Assembly: GCA_023091665.1 (NCBI GenBank)
Contig: JALJCQ010000011.1
Coordinates: forward strand, 496,001-560,000
Reading direction: 5' to 3'
Origin: Pythium myriotylum
Lineage: Eukaryota > Oomycota > Peronosporomycetes > Pythiales > Pythiaceae
Length of the DNA: 64,000 bases
The position numbers were made by a program, and so were the translations under genes. The notes beneath the pieces are model-generated. The model was not told where the DNA came from. It was given only the letters and a program-made list of their open reading frames with translations, and did no database searches. Shown here piece by piece: positions 9,772-22,265 of the stretch (its first letter is position 1; each line of letters starts with the position of its first letter).

Positions 9772-10730
9772 CGTTTATGCCAAAACACACACCACAACAT
9801 GCACCGACAACATCCATGTCTCGGCGAACACGCATCCGCTACGCTCCCTCTACGCCCACGGCTCGCTCACGGCTCGCTCACGGCCCGCTCACGGCCCGCT
9901 CCGCTCGCCTGTGGCCTCTTGCCCCTGACGCCACAGACGCGCGAGTATGCCACCACGCGGACCGCGTACTCACTCGACCACTCACCGCCGACGGCACATC
10001 GCCTGCCGTGCTGTCCTAGAAGGGTACCCCTCCTGTTCGCTCGGTCTCCACCTCTCCCAACCGCGTCCGCATGGGCCCACCGGTCCTCCACGCTGCCCAC
10101 GATCTCCACCATCTCCACGACCCTGGTGATCCCCAAGATCCCCGCGACCGCAACGGCTGCAAGCGGTCCCTGTAGGTAGCCTGAGTGTTGAGTTCAACCG
10201 GGTGGTGTGGCATCTGGGACTCGGCTCGGACTCGGACTCGGACTCGGACTCGGACTCGGCCTCAAACCGACTAGGACGCCCAGGCTCATGTCTCCCCGCG
10301 ACACGCGGCCGACGAGTGGTGTGCTGGAAGGACGTGACGCTGTGGAGAAGTGGAGGCATGGAGCGTGACGAAGACTGTGCGTATGTGTCTGTGTCTGTGT
10401 CTGTGTCTGTGTGTGTTTCTGCGTGTGCGTGTGCGTCTGTCTCGGCCTGTGACTGCGAGTGCGAGTGCAAGTGTGGGTGTGGGTGTGGGTGGGAGCGCGA
10501 GTGAGAGCGCGAGCGAGAGCGATAGCGAGGGCGAGAGCGATAGCGATAGCGAGATCCACGCGGGTGGTGCTGGAGGTGGCGTGTGGGGCGGCGGGTTGAG
10601 CGTGCGGGCGCTGTGTGTGTTGAAGGTGTCGAACGCAGAGAAGCATGGGTGCGCACGTGTAGTGTATTTGTGTGGGTTTTGTGTTGTCTTTGGGTGGGTG
10701 TGAAGTGGTCGTTCGCGCGTGGGGTCAATT

Positions 10731-10802
10731 GGTCTTATGGTGTAATGGTTAGCACTCTAGACTTTGAATCTAGCGATCCGGGTTCGAGTCCCGGTAGGAC
10801 CT
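10731..10802 (+). tRNA. tRNA-Gln-TTG: tRNA-Gln (UUG), unit 9
   Basis: Unit 9, 10035-11276 (1242 bp): CTCGGA x5, otherwise as unit 7. Confidence 0.97.
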
Positions 10803-10941
10803 GTTTTTCGCGCGTTTCGGGACCGTTCAGAGGGCCATTGGACGCGCTGTTATGTGGAGAAGACGCGTGTGTGCGTGTGTGGTTGTAGTTGTGTGCGTAT
10901 AGCGCAGGAATTGTGTTTTGCGAGAGGCAGGTGTCATGTGT

Positions 10942-11013
10942 GGTCTTATGGTGTAATGGTTAGCACTCTAGACTCTGAATCTAGCGATCCGGGTTCAAAT
11001 CCCGGTAGGACCT
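10942..11013 (+). tRNA. tRNA-Gln-CTG: tRNA-Gln (CUG), unit 9
   Basis: Partner gene; body as at 914-985. Confidence 0.97.
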
Positions 11014-11978
11014 CGTTTATGCCAAAACACACACCACAACATGCACCGACAACATCCATGTCTCGGCGAACACGCATCCGCTACGCTCCCTCTACGCCCA
11101 CGGCTCGCTCACGGCTCGCTCACGGCCCGCTCACGGCCCGCTCCGCTCGCCTGTGGCCTCTTGCCCCTGACGCCACAGACGCGCGAGTATGCCACCACGC
11201 GGACCGCGTACTCACTCGACCACTCACCGCCGACGGCACATCGCCTGCCGTGCTGTCCTAGAAGGGTACCCCTCCTGTTCGCTCGGTCTCCACCTCTCCC
11301 AACCGCGTCCGCATGGGCCCACCGGTCCTCCACGCTGCCCACGATCTCCACCATCTCCACGACCCTGGTGATCCCCAAGATCCCCGCGACCGCAACGGCT
11401 GCAAGCGGTCCCTGTAGGTAGCCTGAGTGTTGAGTTCAACCGGGTGGTGTGGCATCTGGGACTCGGCTCGGACTCGGACTCGGACTCGGACTCGGACTCG
11501 GACTCGGCCTCAAACCGACTAGGACGCCCAGGCTCATGTCTCCCCGCGACACGCGGCCGACGAGTGGTGTGCTGGAAGGACGTGACGCTGTGGAGAAGTG
11601 GAGGCATGGAGCGTGACGAAGACTGTGCGTATGTGTCTGTGTCTGTGTCTGTGTCTGTGTGTGTTTCTGCGTGTGCGTGTGCGTCTGTCTCGGCCTGTGA
11701 CTGCGAGTGCGAGTGCAAGTGTGGGTGTGGGTGTGGGTGGGAGCGCGAGTGAGAGCGCGAGCGAGAGCGATAGCGAGGGCGAGAGCGATAGCGATAGCGA
11801 GATCCACGCGGGTGGTGCTGGAGGTGGCGTGTGGGGCGGCGGGTTGAGCGTGCGGGCGCTGTGTGTGTTGAAGGTGTCGAACGCAGAGAAGCATGGGTGC
11901 GCACGTGTAGTGTATTTGTGTGGGTTTTGTGTTGTCTTTGGGTGGGTGTGAAGTGGTCGTTCGCGCGTGGGGTCAATT

Positions 11979-12050
11979 GGTCTTATGGTGTAATGGTTAG
12001 CACTCTAGACTTTGAATCTAGCGATCCGGGTTCGAGTCCCGGTAGGACCT
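11979..12050 (+). tRNA. tRNA-Gln-TTG: tRNA-Gln (UUG), unit 10
   Basis: Unit 10, 11277-12524 (1248 bp): same type as unit 7. Confidence 0.97.
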
Positions 12051-12189
12051 GTTTTTCGCGCGTTTCGGGACCGTTCAGAGGGCCATTGGACGCGCTGTTA
12101 TGTGGAGAAGACGCGTGTGTGCGTGTGTGGTTGTAGTTGTGTGCGTATAGCGCAGGAATTGTGTTTTGCGAGAGGCAGGTGTCATGTGT

Positions 12190-12261
12190 GGTCTTATGGT
12201 GTAATGGTTAGCACTCTAGACTCTGAATCTAGCGATCCGGGTTCAAATCCCGGTAGGACCT
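12190..12261 (+). tRNA. tRNA-Gln-CTG: tRNA-Gln (CUG), unit 10
   Basis: Partner gene; body as at 914-985. Confidence 0.97.
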
Positions 12262-13226
12262 CGTTTATGCCAAAACACACACCACAACATGCACCGACAA
12301 CATCCATGTCTCGGCGAACACGCATCCGCTACGCTCCCTCTACGCCCACGGCTCGCTCACGGCTCGCTCACGGCCCGCTCACGGCCCGCTCCGCTCGCCT
12401 GTGGCCTCTTGCCCCTGACGCCACAGACGCGCGAGTATGCCACCACGCGGACCGCGTACTCACTCGACCACTCACCGCCGACGGCACATCGCCTGCCGTG
12501 CTGTCCTAGAAGGGTACCCCTCCTGTTCGCTCGGTCTCCACCTCTCCCAACCGCGTCCGCATGGGCCCACCGGTCCTCCACGCTGCCCACGATCTCCACC
12601 ATCTCCACGACCCTGGTGATCCCCAAGATCCCCGCGACCGCAACGGCTGCAAGCGGTCCCTGTAGGTAGCCTGAGTGTTGAGTTCAACCGGGTGGTGTGG
12701 CATCTGGGACTCGGCTCGGACTCGGACTCGGACTCGGACTCGGACTCGGACTCGGCCTCAAACCGACTAGGACGCCCAGGCTCATGTCTCCCCGCGACAC
12801 GCGGCCGACGAGTGGTGTGCTGGAAGGACGTGACGCTGTGGAGAAGTGGAGGCATGGAGCGTGACGAAGACTGTGCGTATGTGTCTGTGTCTGTGTCTGT
12901 GTCTGTGTGTGTTTCTGCGTGTGCGTGTGCGTCTGTCTCGGCCTGTGACTGCGAGTGCGAGTGCAAGTGTGGGTGTGGGTGTGGGTGGGAGCGCGAGTGA
13001 GAGCGCGAGCGAGAGCGATAGCGAGGGCGAGAGCGATAGCGATAGCGAGATCCACGCGGGTGGTGCTGGAGGTGGCGTGTGGGGCGGCGGGTTGAGCGTG
13101 CGGGCGCTGTGTGTGTTGAAGGTGTCGAACGCAGAGAAGCATGGGTGCGCACGTGTAGTGTATTTGTGTGGGTTTTGTGTTGTCTTTGGGTGGGTGTGAA
13201 GTGGTCGTTCGCGCGTGGGGTCAATT

Positions 13227-13298
13227 GGTCTTATGGTGTAATGGTTAGCACTCTAGACTTTGAATCTAGCGATCCGGGTTCGAGTCCCGGTAGGACCT
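13227..13298 (+). tRNA. tRNA-Gln-TTG: tRNA-Gln (UUG), unit 11
   Basis: Unit 11, 12525-13772 (1248 bp): same type as unit 7. Confidence 0.97.
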
Positions 13299-13437
13299 GT
13301 TTTTCGCGCGTTTCGGGACCGTTCAGAGGGCCATTGGACGCGCTGTTATGTGGAGAAGACGCGTGTGTGCGTGTGTGGTTGTAGTTGTGTGCGTATAGCG
13401 CAGGAATTGTGTTTTGCGAGAGGCAGGTGTCATGTGT

Positions 13438-13509
13438 GGTCTTATGGTGTAATGGTTAGCACTCTAGACTCTGAATCTAGCGATCCGGGTTCAAATCCCG
13501 GTAGGACCT
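13438..13509 (+). tRNA. tRNA-Gln-CTG: tRNA-Gln (CUG), unit 11
   Basis: Partner gene; body as at 914-985. Confidence 0.97.
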
Positions 13510-14474
13510 CGTTTATGCCAAAACACACACCACAACATGCACCGACAACATCCATGTCTCGGCGAACACGCATCCGCTACGCTCCCTCTACGCCCACGGC
13601 TCGCTCACGGCTCGCTCACGGCCCGCTCACGGCCCGCTCCGCTCGCCTGTGGCCTCTTGCCCCTGACGCCACAGACGCGCGAGTATGCCACCACGCGGAC
13701 CGCGTACTCACTCGACCACTCACCGCCGACGGCACATCGCCTGCCGTGCTGTCCTAGAAGGGTACCCCTCCTGTTCGCTCGGTCTCCACCTCTCCCAACC
13801 GCGTCCGCATGGGCCCACCGGTCCTCCACGCTGCCCACGATCTCCACCATCTCCACGACCCTGGTGATCCCCAAGATCCCCGCGACCGCAACGGCTGCAA
13901 GCGGTCCCTGTAGGTAGCCTGAGTGTTGAGTTCAACCGGGTGGTGTGGCATCTGGGACTCGGCTCGGACTCGGACTCGGACTCGGACTCGGACTCGGACT
14001 CGGCCTCAAACCGACTAGGACGCCCAGGCTCATGTCTCCCCGCGACACGCGGCCGACGAGTGGTGTGCTGGAAGGACGTGACGCTGTGGAGAAGTGGAGG
14101 CATGGAGCGTGACGAAGACTGTGCGTATGTGTCTGTGTCTGTGTCTGTGTCTGTGTGTGTTTCTGCGTGTGCGTGTGCGTCTGTCTCGGCCTGTGACTGC
14201 GAGTGCGAGTGCAAGTGTGGGTGTGGGTGTGGGTGGGAGCGCGAGTGAGAGCGCGAGCGAGAGCGATAGCGAGGGCGAGAGCGATAGCGATAGCGAGATC
14301 CACGCGGGTGGTGCTGGAGGTGGCGTGTGGGGCGGCGGGTTGAGCGTGCGGGCGCTGTGTGTGTTGAAGGTGTCGAACGCAGAGAAGCATGGGTGCGCAC
14401 GTGTAGTGTATTTGTGTGGGTTTTGTGTTGTCTTTGGGTGGGTGTGAAGTGGTCGTTCGCGCGTGGGGTCAATT

Positions 14475-14546
14475 GGTCTTATGGTGTAATGGTTAGCACT
14501 CTAGACTTTGAATCTAGCGATCCGGGTTCGAGTCCCGGTAGGACCT
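14475..14546 (+). tRNA. tRNA-Gln-TTG: tRNA-Gln (UUG), unit 12
   Basis: Unit 12, 13773-15020 (1248 bp): same type as unit 7. Confidence 0.97.
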
Positions 14547-14685
14547 GTTTTTCGCGCGTTTCGGGACCGTTCAGAGGGCCATTGGACGCGCTGTTATGTG
14601 GAGAAGACGCGTGTGTGCGTGTGTGGTTGTAGTTGTGTGCGTATAGCGCAGGAATTGTGTTTTGCGAGAGGCAGGTGTCATGTGT

Positions 14686-14757
14686 GGTCTTATGGTGTAA
14701 TGGTTAGCACTCTAGACTCTGAATCTAGCGATCCGGGTTCAAATCCCGGTAGGACCT
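14686..14757 (+). tRNA. tRNA-Gln-CTG: tRNA-Gln (CUG), unit 12
   Basis: Partner gene; body as at 914-985. Confidence 0.97.
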
Positions 14758-15716
14758 CGTTTATGCCAAAACACACACCACAACATGCACCGACAACATC
14801 CATGTCTCGGCGAACACGCATCCGCTACGCTCCCTCTACGCCCACGGCTCGCTCACGGCTCGCTCACGGCCCGCTCACGGCCCGCTCCGCTCGCCTGTGG
14901 CCTCTTGCCCCTGACGCCACAGACGCGCGAGTATGCCACCACGCGGACCGCGTACTCACTCGACCACTCACCGCCGACGGCACATCGCCTGCCGTGCTGT
15001 CCTAGAAGGGTACCCCTCCTGTTCGCTCGGTCTCCACCTCTCCCAACCGCGTCCGCATGGGCCCACCGGTCCTCCACGCTGCCCACGATCTCCACCATCT
15101 CCACGACCCTGGTGATCCCCAAGATCCCCGCGACCGCAACGGCTGCAAGCGGTCCCTGTAGGTAGCCTGAGTGTTGAGTTCAACCGGGTGGTGTGGCATC
15201 TGGGACTCGGCTCGGACTCGGACTCGGACTCGGACTCGGACTCGGCCTCAAACCGACTAGGACGCCCAGGCTCATGTCTCCCCGCGACACGCGGCCGACG
15301 AGTGGTGTGCTGGAAGGACGTGACGCTGTGGAGAAGTGGAGGCATGGAGCGTGACGAAGACTGTGCGTATGTGTCTGTGTCTGTGTCTGTGTCTGTGTGT
15401 GTTTCTGCGTGTGCGTGTGCGTCTGTCTCGGCCTGTGACTGCGAGTGCGAGTGCAAGTGTGGGTGTGGGTGTGGGTGGGAGCGCGAGTGAGAGCGCGAGC
15501 GAGAGCGATAGCGAGGGCGAGAGCGATAGCGATAGCGAGATCCACGCGGGTGGTGCTGGAGGTGGCGTGTGGGGCGGCGGGTTGAGCGTGCGGGCGCTGT
15601 GTGTGTTGAAGGTGTCGAACGCAGAGAAGCATGGGTGCGCACGTGTAGTGTATTTGTGTGGGTTTTGTGTTGTCTTTGGGTGGGTGTGAAGTGGTCGTTC
15701 GCGCGTGGGGTCAATT

Positions 15717-15788
15717 GGTCTTATGGTGTAATGGTTAGCACTCTAGACTTTGAATCTAGCGATCCGGGTTCGAGTCCCGGTAGGACCT
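15717..15788 (+). tRNA. tRNA-Gln-TTG: tRNA-Gln (UUG), unit 13
   Basis: Unit 13, 15021-16262 (1242 bp): same type as unit 9. Confidence 0.97.
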
Positions 15789-15927
15789 GTTTTTCGCGCG
15801 TTTCGGGACCGTTCAGAGGGCCATTGGACGCGCTGTTATGTGGAGAAGACGCGTGTGTGCGTGTGTGGTTGTAGTTGTGTGCGTATAGCGCAGGAATTGT
15901 GTTTTGCGAGAGGCAGGTGTCATGTGT

Positions 15928-15999
15928 GGTCTTATGGTGTAATGGTTAGCACTCTAGACTCTGAATCTAGCGATCCGGGTTCAAATCCCGGTAGGACCT
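15928..15999 (+). tRNA. tRNA-Gln-CTG: tRNA-Gln (CUG), unit 13
   Basis: Partner gene; body as at 914-985. Confidence 0.97.
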
Positions 16000-16958
16000 C
16001 GTTTATGCCAAAACACACACCACAACATGCACCGACAACATCCATGTCTCGGCGAACACGCATCCGCTACGCTCCCTCTACGCCCACGGCTCGCTCACGG
16101 CTCGCTCACGGCCCGCTCACGGCCCGCTCCGCTCGCCTGTGGCCTCTTGCCCCTGACGCCACAGACGCGCGAGTATGCCACCACGCGGACCGCGTACTCA
16201 CTCGACCACTCACCGCCGACGGCACATCGCCTGCCGTGCTGTCCTAGAAGGGTACCCCTCCTGTTCGCTCGGTCTCCACCTCTCCCAACCGCGTCCGCAT
16301 GGGCCCACCGGTCCTCCACGCTGCCCACGATCTCCACCATCTCCACGACCCTGGTGATCCCCAAGATCCCCGCGACCGCAACGGCTGCAAGCGGTCCCTG
16401 TAGGTAGCCTGAGTGTTGAGTTCAACCGGGTGGTGTGGCATCTGGGACTCGGCTCGGACTCGGACTCGGACTCGGACTCGGACTCGGCCTCAAACCGACT
16501 AGGACGCCCAGGCTCATGTCTCCCCGCGACACGCGGCCGACGAGTGGTGTGCTGGAAGGACGTGACGCTGTGGAGAAGTGGAGGCATGGAGCGTGACGAA
16601 GACTGTGCGTATGTGTCTGTGTCTGTGTCTGTGTCTGTGTGTGTTTCTGCGTGTGCGTGTGCGTCTGTCTCGGCCTGTGACTGCGAGTGCGAGTGCAAGT
16701 GTGGGTGTGGGTGTGGGTGGGAGCGCGAGTGAGAGCGCGAGCGAGAGCGATAGCGAGGGCGAGAGCGATAGCGATAGCGAGATCCACGCGGGTGGTGCTG
16801 GAGGTGGCGTGTGGGGCGGCGGGTTGAGCGTGCGGGCGCTGTGTGTGTTGAAGGTGTCGAACGCAGAGAAGCATGGGTGCGCACGTGTAGTGTATTTGTG
16901 TGGGTTTTGTGTTGTCTTTGGGTGGGTGTGAAGTGGTCGTTCGCGCGTGGGGTCAATT

Positions 16959-17030
16959 GGTCTTATGGTGTAATGGTTAGCACTCTAGACTTTGAATCTA
17001 GCGATCCGGGTTCGAGTCCCGGTAGGACCT
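16959..17030 (+). tRNA. tRNA-Gln-TTG: tRNA-Gln (UUG), unit 14
   Basis: Unit 14, 16263-17515 (1253 bp): CTCGGA x5, GTGTCT x4, 11-mer x3, TATGTG allele. First of a run of three (14-16). Confidence 0.97.
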
Positions 17031-17169
17031 GTTTTTCGCGCGTTTCGGGACCGTTCAGAGGGCCATTGGACGCGCTGTTATGTGGAGAAGACGCGTGTGT
17101 GCGTGTGTGGTTGTAGTTGTGTGCGTATAGCGCAGGAATTGTGTTTTGCGAGAGGCAGGTGTCATGTGT

Positions 17170-17241
17170 GGTCTTATGGTGTAATGGTTAGCACTCTAGA
17201 CTCTGAATCTAGCGATCCGGGTTCAAATCCCGGTAGGACCT
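17170..17241 (+). tRNA. tRNA-Gln-CTG: tRNA-Gln (CUG), unit 14
   Basis: Partner gene; body as at 914-985. Confidence 0.97.
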
Positions 17242-18211
17242 CGTTTATGCCAAAACACACACCACAACATGCACCGACAACATCCATGTCTCGGCGAACA
17301 CGCATCCGCTACGCTCCCTCTACGCCCACGGCTCGCTCACGGCTCGCTCACGGCCCGCTCACGGCCCGCTCACGGCCCGCTCCGCTCGCCTGTGGCCTCT
17401 TGCCCCTGACGCCACAGACGCGCGAGTATGCCACCACGCGGACCGCGTACTCACTCGACCACTCACCGCCGACGGCACATCGCCTGCCGTGCTGTCCTAG
17501 AAGGGTACCCCTCCTGTTCGCTCGGTCTCCACCTCTCCCAACCGCGTCCGCATGGGCCCACCGGTCCTCCACGCTGCCCACGATCTCCACCATCTCCACG
17601 ACCCTGGTGATCCCCAAGATCCCCGCGACCGCAACGGCTGCAAGCGGTCCCTGTAGGTAGCCTGAGTGTTGAGTTCAACCGGGTGGTGTGGCATCTGGGA
17701 CTCGGCTCGGACTCGGACTCGGACTCGGACTCGGACTCGGCCTCAAACCGACTAGGACGCCCAGGCTCATGTCTCCCCGCGACACGCGGCCGACGAGTGG
17801 TGTGCTGGAAGGACGTGACGCTGTGGAGAAGTGGAGGCATGGAGCGTGACGAAGACTGTGCGTATGTGTCTGTGTCTGTGTCTGTGTCTGTGTGTGTTTC
17901 TGCGTGTGCGTGTGCGTCTGTCTCGGCCTGTGACTGCGAGTGCGAGTGCAAGTGTGGGTGTGGGTGTGGGTGGGAGCGCGAGTGAGAGCGCGAGCGAGAG
18001 CGATAGCGAGGGCGAGAGCGATAGCGATAGCGAGATCCACGCGGGTGGTGCTGGAGGTGGCGTGTGGGGCGGCGGGTTGAGCGTGCGGGCGCTGTGTGTG
18101 TTGAAGGTGTCGAACGCAGAGAAGCATGGGTGCGCACGTGTAGTGTATTTGTGTGGGTTTTGTGTTGTCTTTGGGTGGGTGTGAAGTGGTCGTTCGCGCG
18201 TGGGGTCAATT

Positions 18212-18283
18212 GGTCTTATGGTGTAATGGTTAGCACTCTAGACTTTGAATCTAGCGATCCGGGTTCGAGTCCCGGTAGGACCT
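18212..18283 (+). tRNA. tRNA-Gln-TTG: tRNA-Gln (UUG), unit 15
   Basis: Unit 15, 17516-18768 (1253 bp): same type as unit 14. Confidence 0.97.
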
Positions 18284-18422
18284 GTTTTTCGCGCGTTTCG
18301 GGACCGTTCAGAGGGCCATTGGACGCGCTGTTATGTGGAGAAGACGCGTGTGTGCGTGTGTGGTTGTAGTTGTGTGCGTATAGCGCAGGAATTGTGTTTT
18401 GCGAGAGGCAGGTGTCATGTGT

Positions 18423-18494
18423 GGTCTTATGGTGTAATGGTTAGCACTCTAGACTCTGAATCTAGCGATCCGGGTTCAAATCCCGGTAGGACCT
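18423..18494 (+). tRNA. tRNA-Gln-CTG: tRNA-Gln (CUG), unit 15
   Basis: Partner gene; body as at 914-985. Confidence 0.97.
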
Positions 18495-19464
18495 CGTTTA
18501 TGCCAAAACACACACCACAACATGCACCGACAACATCCATGTCTCGGCGAACACGCATCCGCTACGCTCCCTCTACGCCCACGGCTCGCTCACGGCTCGC
18601 TCACGGCCCGCTCACGGCCCGCTCACGGCCCGCTCCGCTCGCCTGTGGCCTCTTGCCCCTGACGCCACAGACGCGCGAGTATGCCACCACGCGGACCGCG
18701 TACTCACTCGACCACTCACCGCCGACGGCACATCGCCTGCCGTGCTGTCCTAGAAGGGTACCCCTCCTGTTCGCTCGGTCTCCACCTCTCCCAACCGCGT
18801 CCGCATGGGCCCACCGGTCCTCCACGCTGCCCACGATCTCCACCATCTCCACGACCCTGGTGATCCCCAAGATCCCCGCGACCGCAACGGCTGCAAGCGG
18901 TCCCTGTAGGTAGCCTGAGTGTTGAGTTCAACCGGGTGGTGTGGCATCTGGGACTCGGCTCGGACTCGGACTCGGACTCGGACTCGGACTCGGCCTCAAA
19001 CCGACTAGGACGCCCAGGCTCATGTCTCCCCGCGACACGCGGCCGACGAGTGGTGTGCTGGAAGGACGTGACGCTGTGGAGAAGTGGAGGCATGGAGCGT
19101 GACGAAGACTGTGCGTATGTGTCTGTGTCTGTGTCTGTGTCTGTGTGTGTTTCTGCGTGTGCGTGTGCGTCTGTCTCGGCCTGTGACTGCGAGTGCGAGT
19201 GCAAGTGTGGGTGTGGGTGTGGGTGGGAGCGCGAGTGAGAGCGCGAGCGAGAGCGATAGCGAGGGCGAGAGCGATAGCGATAGCGAGATCCACGCGGGTG
19301 GTGCTGGAGGTGGCGTGTGGGGCGGCGGGTTGAGCGTGCGGGCGCTGTGTGTGTTGAAGGTGTCGAACGCAGAGAAGCATGGGTGCGCACGTGTAGTGTA
19401 TTTGTGTGGGTTTTGTGTTGTCTTTGGGTGGGTGTGAAGTGGTCGTTCGCGCGTGGGGTCAATT

Positions 19465-19536
19465 GGTCTTATGGTGTAATGGTTAGCACTCTAGACTTTG
19501 AATCTAGCGATCCGGGTTCGAGTCCCGGTAGGACCT
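19465..19536 (+). tRNA. tRNA-Gln-TTG: tRNA-Gln (UUG), unit 16
   Basis: Unit 16, 18769-20021 (1253 bp): same type as unit 14. Confidence 0.97.
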
Positions 19537-19675
19537 GTTTTTCGCGCGTTTCGGGACCGTTCAGAGGGCCATTGGACGCGCTGTTATGTGGAGAAGACGC
19601 GTGTGTGCGTGTGTGGTTGTAGTTGTGTGCGTATAGCGCAGGAATTGTGTTTTGCGAGAGGCAGGTGTCATGTGT

Positions 19676-19747
19676 GGTCTTATGGTGTAATGGTTAGCAC
19701 TCTAGACTCTGAATCTAGCGATCCGGGTTCAAATCCCGGTAGGACCT
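19676..19747 (+). tRNA. tRNA-Gln-CTG: tRNA-Gln (CUG), unit 16
   Basis: Partner gene; body as at 914-985. Confidence 0.97.
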
Positions 19748-20723
19748 CGTTTATGCCAAAACACACACCACAACATGCACCGACAACATCCATGTCTCGG
19801 CGAACACGCATCCGCTACGCTCCCTCTACGCCCACGGCTCGCTCACGGCTCGCTCACGGCCCGCTCACGGCCCGCTCACGGCCCGCTCCGCTCGCCTGTG
19901 GCCTCTTGCCCCTGACGCCACAGACGCGCGAGTATGCCACCACGCGGACCGCGTACTCACTCGACCACTCACCGCCGACGGCACATCGCCTGCCGTGCTG
20001 TCCTAGAAGGGTACCCCTCCTGTTCGCTCGGTCTCCACCTCTCCCAACCGCGTCCGCATGGGCCCACCGGTCCTCCACGCTGCCCACGATCTCCACCATC
20101 TCCACGACCCTGGTGATCCCCAAGATCCCCGCGACCGCAACGGCTGCAAGCGGTCCCTGTAGGTAGCCTGAGTGTTGAGTTCAACCGGGTGGTGTGGCAT
20201 CTGGGACTCGGCTCGGACTCGGACTCGGACTCGGACTCGGACTCGGACTCGGCCTCAAACCGACTAGGACGCCCAGGCTCATGTCTCCCCGCGACACGCG
20301 GCCGACGAGTGGTGTGCTGGAAGGACGTGACGCTGTGGAGAAGTGGAGGCATGGAGCGTGACGAAGACTGTGCGTATGTGTCTGTGTCTGTGTCTGTGTC
20401 TGTGTGTGTTTCTGCGTGTGCGTGTGCGTCTGTCTCGGCCTGTGACTGCGAGTGCGAGTGCAAGTGTGGGTGTGGGTGTGGGTGGGAGCGCGAGTGAGAG
20501 CGCGAGCGAGAGCGATAGCGAGGGCGAGAGCGATAGCGATAGCGAGATCCACGCGGGTGGTGCTGGAGGTGGCGTGTGGGGCGGCGGGTTGAGCGTGCGG
20601 GCGCTGTGTGTGTTGAAGGTGTCGAACGCAGAGAAGCATGGGTGCGCACGTGTAGTGTATTTGTGTGGGTTTTGTGTTGTCTTTGGGTGGGTGTGAAGTG
20701 GTCGTTCGCGCGTGGGGTCAATT

Positions 20724-20795
20724 GGTCTTATGGTGTAATGGTTAGCACTCTAGACTTTGAATCTAGCGATCCGGGTTCGAGTCCCGGTAGGACCT
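20724..20795 (+). tRNA. tRNA-Gln-TTG: tRNA-Gln (UUG), unit 17
   Basis: Unit 17, 20022-21280 (1259 bp): same type as unit 1. Confidence 0.97.
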
Positions 20796-20934
20796 GTTTT
20801 TCGCGCGTTTCGGGACCGTTCAGAGGGCCATTGGACGCGCTGTTATGTGGAGAAGACGCGTGTGTGCGTGTGTGGTTGTAGTTGTGTGCGTATAGCGCAG
20901 GAATTGTGTTTTGCGAGAGGCAGGTGTCATGTGT

Positions 20935-21006
20935 GGTCTTATGGTGTAATGGTTAGCACTCTAGACTCTGAATCTAGCGATCCGGGTTCAAATCCCGGTA
21001 GGACCT
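20935..21006 (+). tRNA. tRNA-Gln-CTG: tRNA-Gln (CUG), unit 17
   Basis: Partner gene; body as at 914-985. Confidence 0.97.
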
Positions 21007-21982
21007 CGTTTATGCCAAAACACACACCACAACATGCACCGACAACATCCATGTCTCGGCGAACACGCATCCGCTACGCTCCCTCTACGCCCACGGCTCG
21101 CTCACGGCTCGCTCACGGCCCGCTCACGGCCCGCTCACGGCCCGCTCCGCTCGCCTGTGGCCTCTTGCCCCTGACGCCACAGACGCGCGAGTATGCCACC
21201 ACGCGGACCGCGTACTCACTCGACCACTCACCGCCGACGGCACATCGCCTGCCGTGCTGTCCTAGAAGGGTACCCCTCCTGTTCGCTCGGTCTCCACCTC
21301 TCCCAACCGCGTCCGCATGGGCCCACCGGTCCTCCACGCTGCCCACGATCTCCACCATCTCCACGACCCTGGTGATCCCCAAGATCCCCGCGACCGCAAC
21401 GGCTGCAAGCGGTCCCTGTAGGTAGCCTGAGTGTTGAGTTCAACCGGGTGGTGTGGCATCTGGGACTCGGCTCGGACTCGGACTCGGACTCGGACTCGGA
21501 CTCGGACTCGGCCTCAAACCGACTAGGACGCCCAGGCTCATGTCTCCCCGCGACACGCGGCCGACGAGTGGTGTGCTGGAAGGACGTGACGCTGTGGAGA
21601 AGTGGAGGCATGGAGCGTGACGAAGACTGTGCGTATGTGTCTGTGTCTGTGTCTGTGTCTGTGTGTGTTTCTGCGTGTGCGTGTGCGTCTGTCTCGGCCT
21701 GTGACTGCGAGTGCGAGTGCAAGTGTGGGTGTGGGTGTGGGTGGGAGCGCGAGTGAGAGCGCGAGCGAGAGCGATAGCGAGGGCGAGAGCGATAGCGATA
21801 GCGAGATCCACGCGGGTGGTGCTGGAGGTGGCGTGTGGGGCGGCGGGTTGAGCGTGCGGGCGCTGTGTGTGTTGAAGGTGTCGAACGCAGAGAAGCATGG
21901 GTGCGCACGTGTAGTGTATTTGTGTGGGTTTTGTGTTGTCTTTGGGTGGGTGTGAAGTGGTCGTTCGCGCGTGGGGTCAATT

Positions 21983-22054
21983 GGTCTTATGGTGTAATGG
22001 TTAGCACTCTAGACTTTGAATCTAGCGATCCGGGTTCGAGTCCCGGTAGGACCT
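21983..22054 (+). tRNA. tRNA-Gln-TTG: tRNA-Gln (UUG), unit 18
   Basis: Unit 18, 21281-22539 (1259 bp): same type as unit 1. Confidence 0.97.
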
Positions 22055-22193
22055 GTTTTTCGCGCGTTTCGGGACCGTTCAGAGGGCCATTGGACGCGCT
22101 GTTATGTGGAGAAGACGCGTGTGTGCGTGTGTGGTTGTAGTTGTGTGCGTATAGCGCAGGAATTGTGTTTTGCGAGAGGCAGGTGTCATGTGT

Positions 22194-22265
22194 GGTCTTA
22201 TGGTGTAATGGTTAGCACTCTAGACTCTGAATCTAGCGATCCGGGTTCAAATCCCGGTAGGACCT
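22194..22265 (+). tRNA. tRNA-Gln-CTG: tRNA-Gln (CUG), unit 18
   Basis: Partner gene; body as at 914-985. Confidence 0.97.
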